Origin: Gracilimonas sediminicola | GTDB taxonomy: Bacteria; Bacteroidota; Rhodothermia; Balneolales; Balneolaceae | Length of the DNA stretch: 64,000 nt | Assembly (NCBI RefSeq): GCF_024320785.1 | Contig: NZ_JANDBC010000001.1 | Coordinates: forward strand, 1,246,001 to 1,310,000 | Direction: 5' to 3' | Shown here: piece by piece, positions 62,144 through 64,000 of the stretch | Position numbering within the stretch: the stretch's first letter is position 1 | Layout: each line of letters opens with the position of its first letter | Notes under the pieces: model-generated | Database searches by the model: none | What the model saw: only the letters and a program-made list of their open reading frames with translations | What the model was told of the DNA's origin: nothing | Made by a program: the position numbers and the translations under genes

Positions 62144-64000
62144 TTAGTTATCCCCCGAAGCCCTCTCAGGTCGCTTCCATCTTACAGGGTCTTCAGGTGT
62201 TGGGATGATGGGGTTATCGTAATTCTGAAGAAGTCGCATCGCTTCGTTGATGGCTGCTTCCAGCTGTGGGTCGTGTCCGTTTATAACCTCTTTAGGTGTT
62301 TGCATCACTTCTATATCCGGATCAATGCCTTCTCCTTCCACGGCCCATTCTCCGTCCATGTTATAGAAACCACCACGGGGAGCTACGAATCGGCCGCCAT
62401 CTACAAACGGTGGAGTATCCCACGTTCCTACCAATCCGCCCCAGGTTTTAGCCCCAACTAAAGGACCGATTTCCATCTTACGGAATAAGTATGGAAGCAG
62501 GTCTCCCCCCGAGCCGGCTCGCTCGTTGATCACCATTACTTTTGGTCCCCAGATACCGGCTCCCGGTGTAGTGAACGGCTTGCGATCGCCGGCCTTACTG
62601 TTAAAAAAGCCATGCAGCTCACGCTCCATAACATTAACCATGTAATCAGCTGCTGAACCTCCTCCGTTATTTCGTTCGTCTATTACCGCACCCAGCTTAT
62701 CCTGTTGGGCAAAATAGTATCTGTTAAAATATTCGTAGCCGCTACCACCGGTATTTGGCACCCATACATAGGCCAGCTTTCCAGCTGACATTTCATCTAC
62801 CTTGCGTCTGTTACCTTCTATCCAGGCACGTGTTCTCAGGCCATATTCACCGGAAACCGGAACTACCGTTACCAGACGAGCTCCTTCCGTTCGAGGCCGA
62901 TCATTGACTAACAACTGAACCTGACGATTAGCGGTTCCTTCAAAAGGTTTGTAGAAATTCTCTTCCGCTGAAATTTCTTTTCCATTTACGGCAAGTATAT
63001 AATCTCCTTCATTCACGTCTATACCCGGACCTGAAAGAGGTGCCCTCAGGTCGGGATTCCAGCTTTCGCCGGTATATATCTTATCGATGCGATAGGCACC
63101 ATTTTGATGAGATACATCCGCTCCTAATAACCCGGCTTGTACTTCTTCAAGATCGGGATAATCTCCTCCGGCTACATAGGAATGACCTACGGCGACTTCA
63201 CCGCTCATTATATCCAGCACATAATTGAGGTCAGAGCGATGTTTAGCATGTTCTACCCAGGGAGCATACCATTCATATATGTCTTTCCAGGGTGCTCCGT
63301 GCATATTATCAACGTATAGAAAATCTCGCATAAACCGCCAGCCATCCCGGAATATTTGAACAAACTCTTCCTGAGGATCTACTTTTATCTTAATATCTGA
63401 GATGCTCAAACTGCCTTCACCGGCTTTCTTTTCACTGCCATCGGTACCGACAATTCCCCAAGCTCCGCCACTTCTGTAAAGCAAACTCTTACGGTCCTGA
63501 GAAACTACACCTTCATTGAAGTTAGCCATGAACAAACTTCCTTTTCGATCATCCAGGCTGTATTTGTGAAGCCGGGTTCCTTCATTTTCCACCAACTCCA
63601 TATAAAATACATCTCCGCCCGGTCCCGGCATCAGTCCGGTATAATTTCGTTGGGGGATATCCACAGCCAAAGTACGTTCATCAATTCCTTCCAAATCGAT
63701 TACCACTTCTACCTCTCCGCTTTCATCGGAGGAACTCCCTTCTTCAGAAATTTCTTCGTCATCGCTTTTAGGAAGAAGTGGAGAAGGCTCGTTATCCGAT
63801 AACACAATCATATACAAGGCACGGGTTACCGGCATGTTGTAGGAACTCATATCCAGCCAGCCGGTATTTAATCCATAATCGGTGCTGGCGAGGAAATAGA
63901 GGTATTTTCCATCTTCACTCCATACCGGTGTGATTGTATCCGACATCCCGTCAGTCAGTTGATGTGTTTTCCCGGATTTCACATTGTGTACCTTCACTGC
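62144..64000 (-). CDS. Tricorn-type S41 family peptidase (5' part cut by window edge)
   Basis: The frame is open to the right edge, so the N-terminus is missing; 619 residues are visible. The first part holds end blades of a beta-propeller (TPVWSEDGKYLYFLASTD) and an acidic spacer. A helical region, a PDZ-like domain and the S41 catalytic core follow, with the nucleophile in INERAGSGGDLLPYLF and GGLVGTWDTPPFVDGG after it. This is the domain order of tricorn protease, a large peptidase that shortens peptides. No signal peptide can be judged from this part. Confidence 0.9.
   Translation of the reverse strand, partial: AVKVHNVKSGKTHQLTDGMSDTITPVWSEDGKYLYFLASTDYGLNTGWLDMSSYNMPVTRALYMIVLSDNEPSPLLPKSDDEEISEEGSSSDESGEVEVVIDLEGIDERTLAVDIPQRNYTGLMPGPGGDVFYMELVENEGTRLHKYSLDDRKGSLFMANFNEGVVSQDRKSLLYRSGGAWGIVGTDGSEKKAGEGSLSISDIKIKVDPQEEFVQIFRDGWRFMRDFLYVDNMHGAPWKDIYEWYAPWVEHAKHRSDLNYVLDIMSGEVAVGHSYVAGGDYPDLEEVQAGLLGADVSHQNGAYRIDKIYTGESWNPDLRAPLSGPGIDVNEGDYILAVNGKEISAEENFYKPFEGTANRQVQLLVNDRPRTEGARLVTVVPVSGEYGLRTRAWIEGNRRKVDEMSAGKLAYVWVPNTGGSGYEYFNRYYFAQQDKLGAVIDERNNGGGSAADYMVNVMERELHGFFNSKAGDRKPFTTPGAGIWGPKVMVINERAGSGGDLLPYLFRKMEIGPLVGAKTWGGLVGTWDTPPFVDGGRFVAPRGGFYNMDGEWAVEGEGIDPDIEVMQTPKEVINGHDPQLEAAINEAMRLLQNYDNPIIPTPEDPVRWKRPERASGDN

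Overview
The window looks like chromosomal core sequence of a bacterium in the Balneolota/Rhodothermota branch of the FCB group (relatives of Balneola and Gracilimonas). This is inferred from gene content, not from any rRNA, because none is present. The clues are secreted proteins with short signal peptides ending in AQ, few strong Shine-Dalgarno sites, a DUF3822-like gene upstream of rsmD-coaD, a CBM9/DUF5916 outer-membrane protein, a tricorn-type S41 peptidase, a lipoprotein built from four domains like those of halophilic archaea (DUF7282-like), and a tRNA promoter of the Bacteroidota -33/-7 type. No phage, insertion sequence, CRISPR array or large island was seen.

Layout. 1-3.8 kb (minus): a DUF349 protein running off the left edge, an inverted-repeat-flanked four-helix-bundle gene, and a stress group (MscS channel, CsbD, Dps). 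4.0-6.8 kb (minus): SixA-like phosphatase, YihY and MATE membrane proteins. 6.9-11.6 kb (plus): a pseudopilin-like/DUF3822-like pair, rsmD, coaD, an aminotransferase and a RelE-type toxin-antitoxin pair. 11.6-20.1 kb: SulP transporter, FmdB-like protein, GbsR-type regulator, YraN, PolX, an AbrB/PIN toxin-antitoxin pair, flavin reductase, a YwqK-like lipoprotein and an AI-2E family permease. 20.3-29.6 kb: CHASE2 nucleotide cyclase with a coupled M48 peptidase, Xaa-Pro peptidase, methylmalonyl-CoA epimerase, tRNA-Pro(GGG), a GAF/SpoIIE phosphatase and small unknowns. 29.8-35.7 kb: a methyltransferase, the DUF7282-like lipoprotein, and SCO plus PCuAC copper chaperones beside a cytochrome c'-like lipoprotein, then an M14 peptidase. 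35.8-42.3 kb: a TamA/BamA-like and TamB pair. 42.4-46.1 kb: a Tat-exported metallo-beta-lactamase-fold protein with a coupled 55-residue zinc-ribbon protein, YitT, a divergent GroES, and an SDR. 46.2-49.2 kb: copper efflux (copZ-copA-DUF411). 50-64 kb: S9 peptidase, a second MBL enzyme, dnaX-ybaB-recR, M1 peptidase, malic enzyme, DUF5916 barrel and a tricorn-like peptidase cut by the right edge.

The coherent functions are peptide breakdown in the periplasm or outside the cell (M48, M24, M14, S9, M1, S41), outer-membrane assembly (TamA/TamB), copper handling (efflux plus delivery to respiration), and DNA replication and repair (dnaX, recR, polX). I did not find a convincing new multi-gene defence or biosynthetic system. 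The most unusual structure lies between genes: many long, mostly unrelated inverted repeats sit at gene junctions (including a perfect 40-bp palindrome and three in a row along dnaX-ybaB-recR), together with a 121-bp element with 16-bp perfect terminal inverted repeats and a 262-bp tandem repeat. At the protein level, DnaX lacks its zinc module and the FmdB homologue lacks its zinc-ribbon cysteines.
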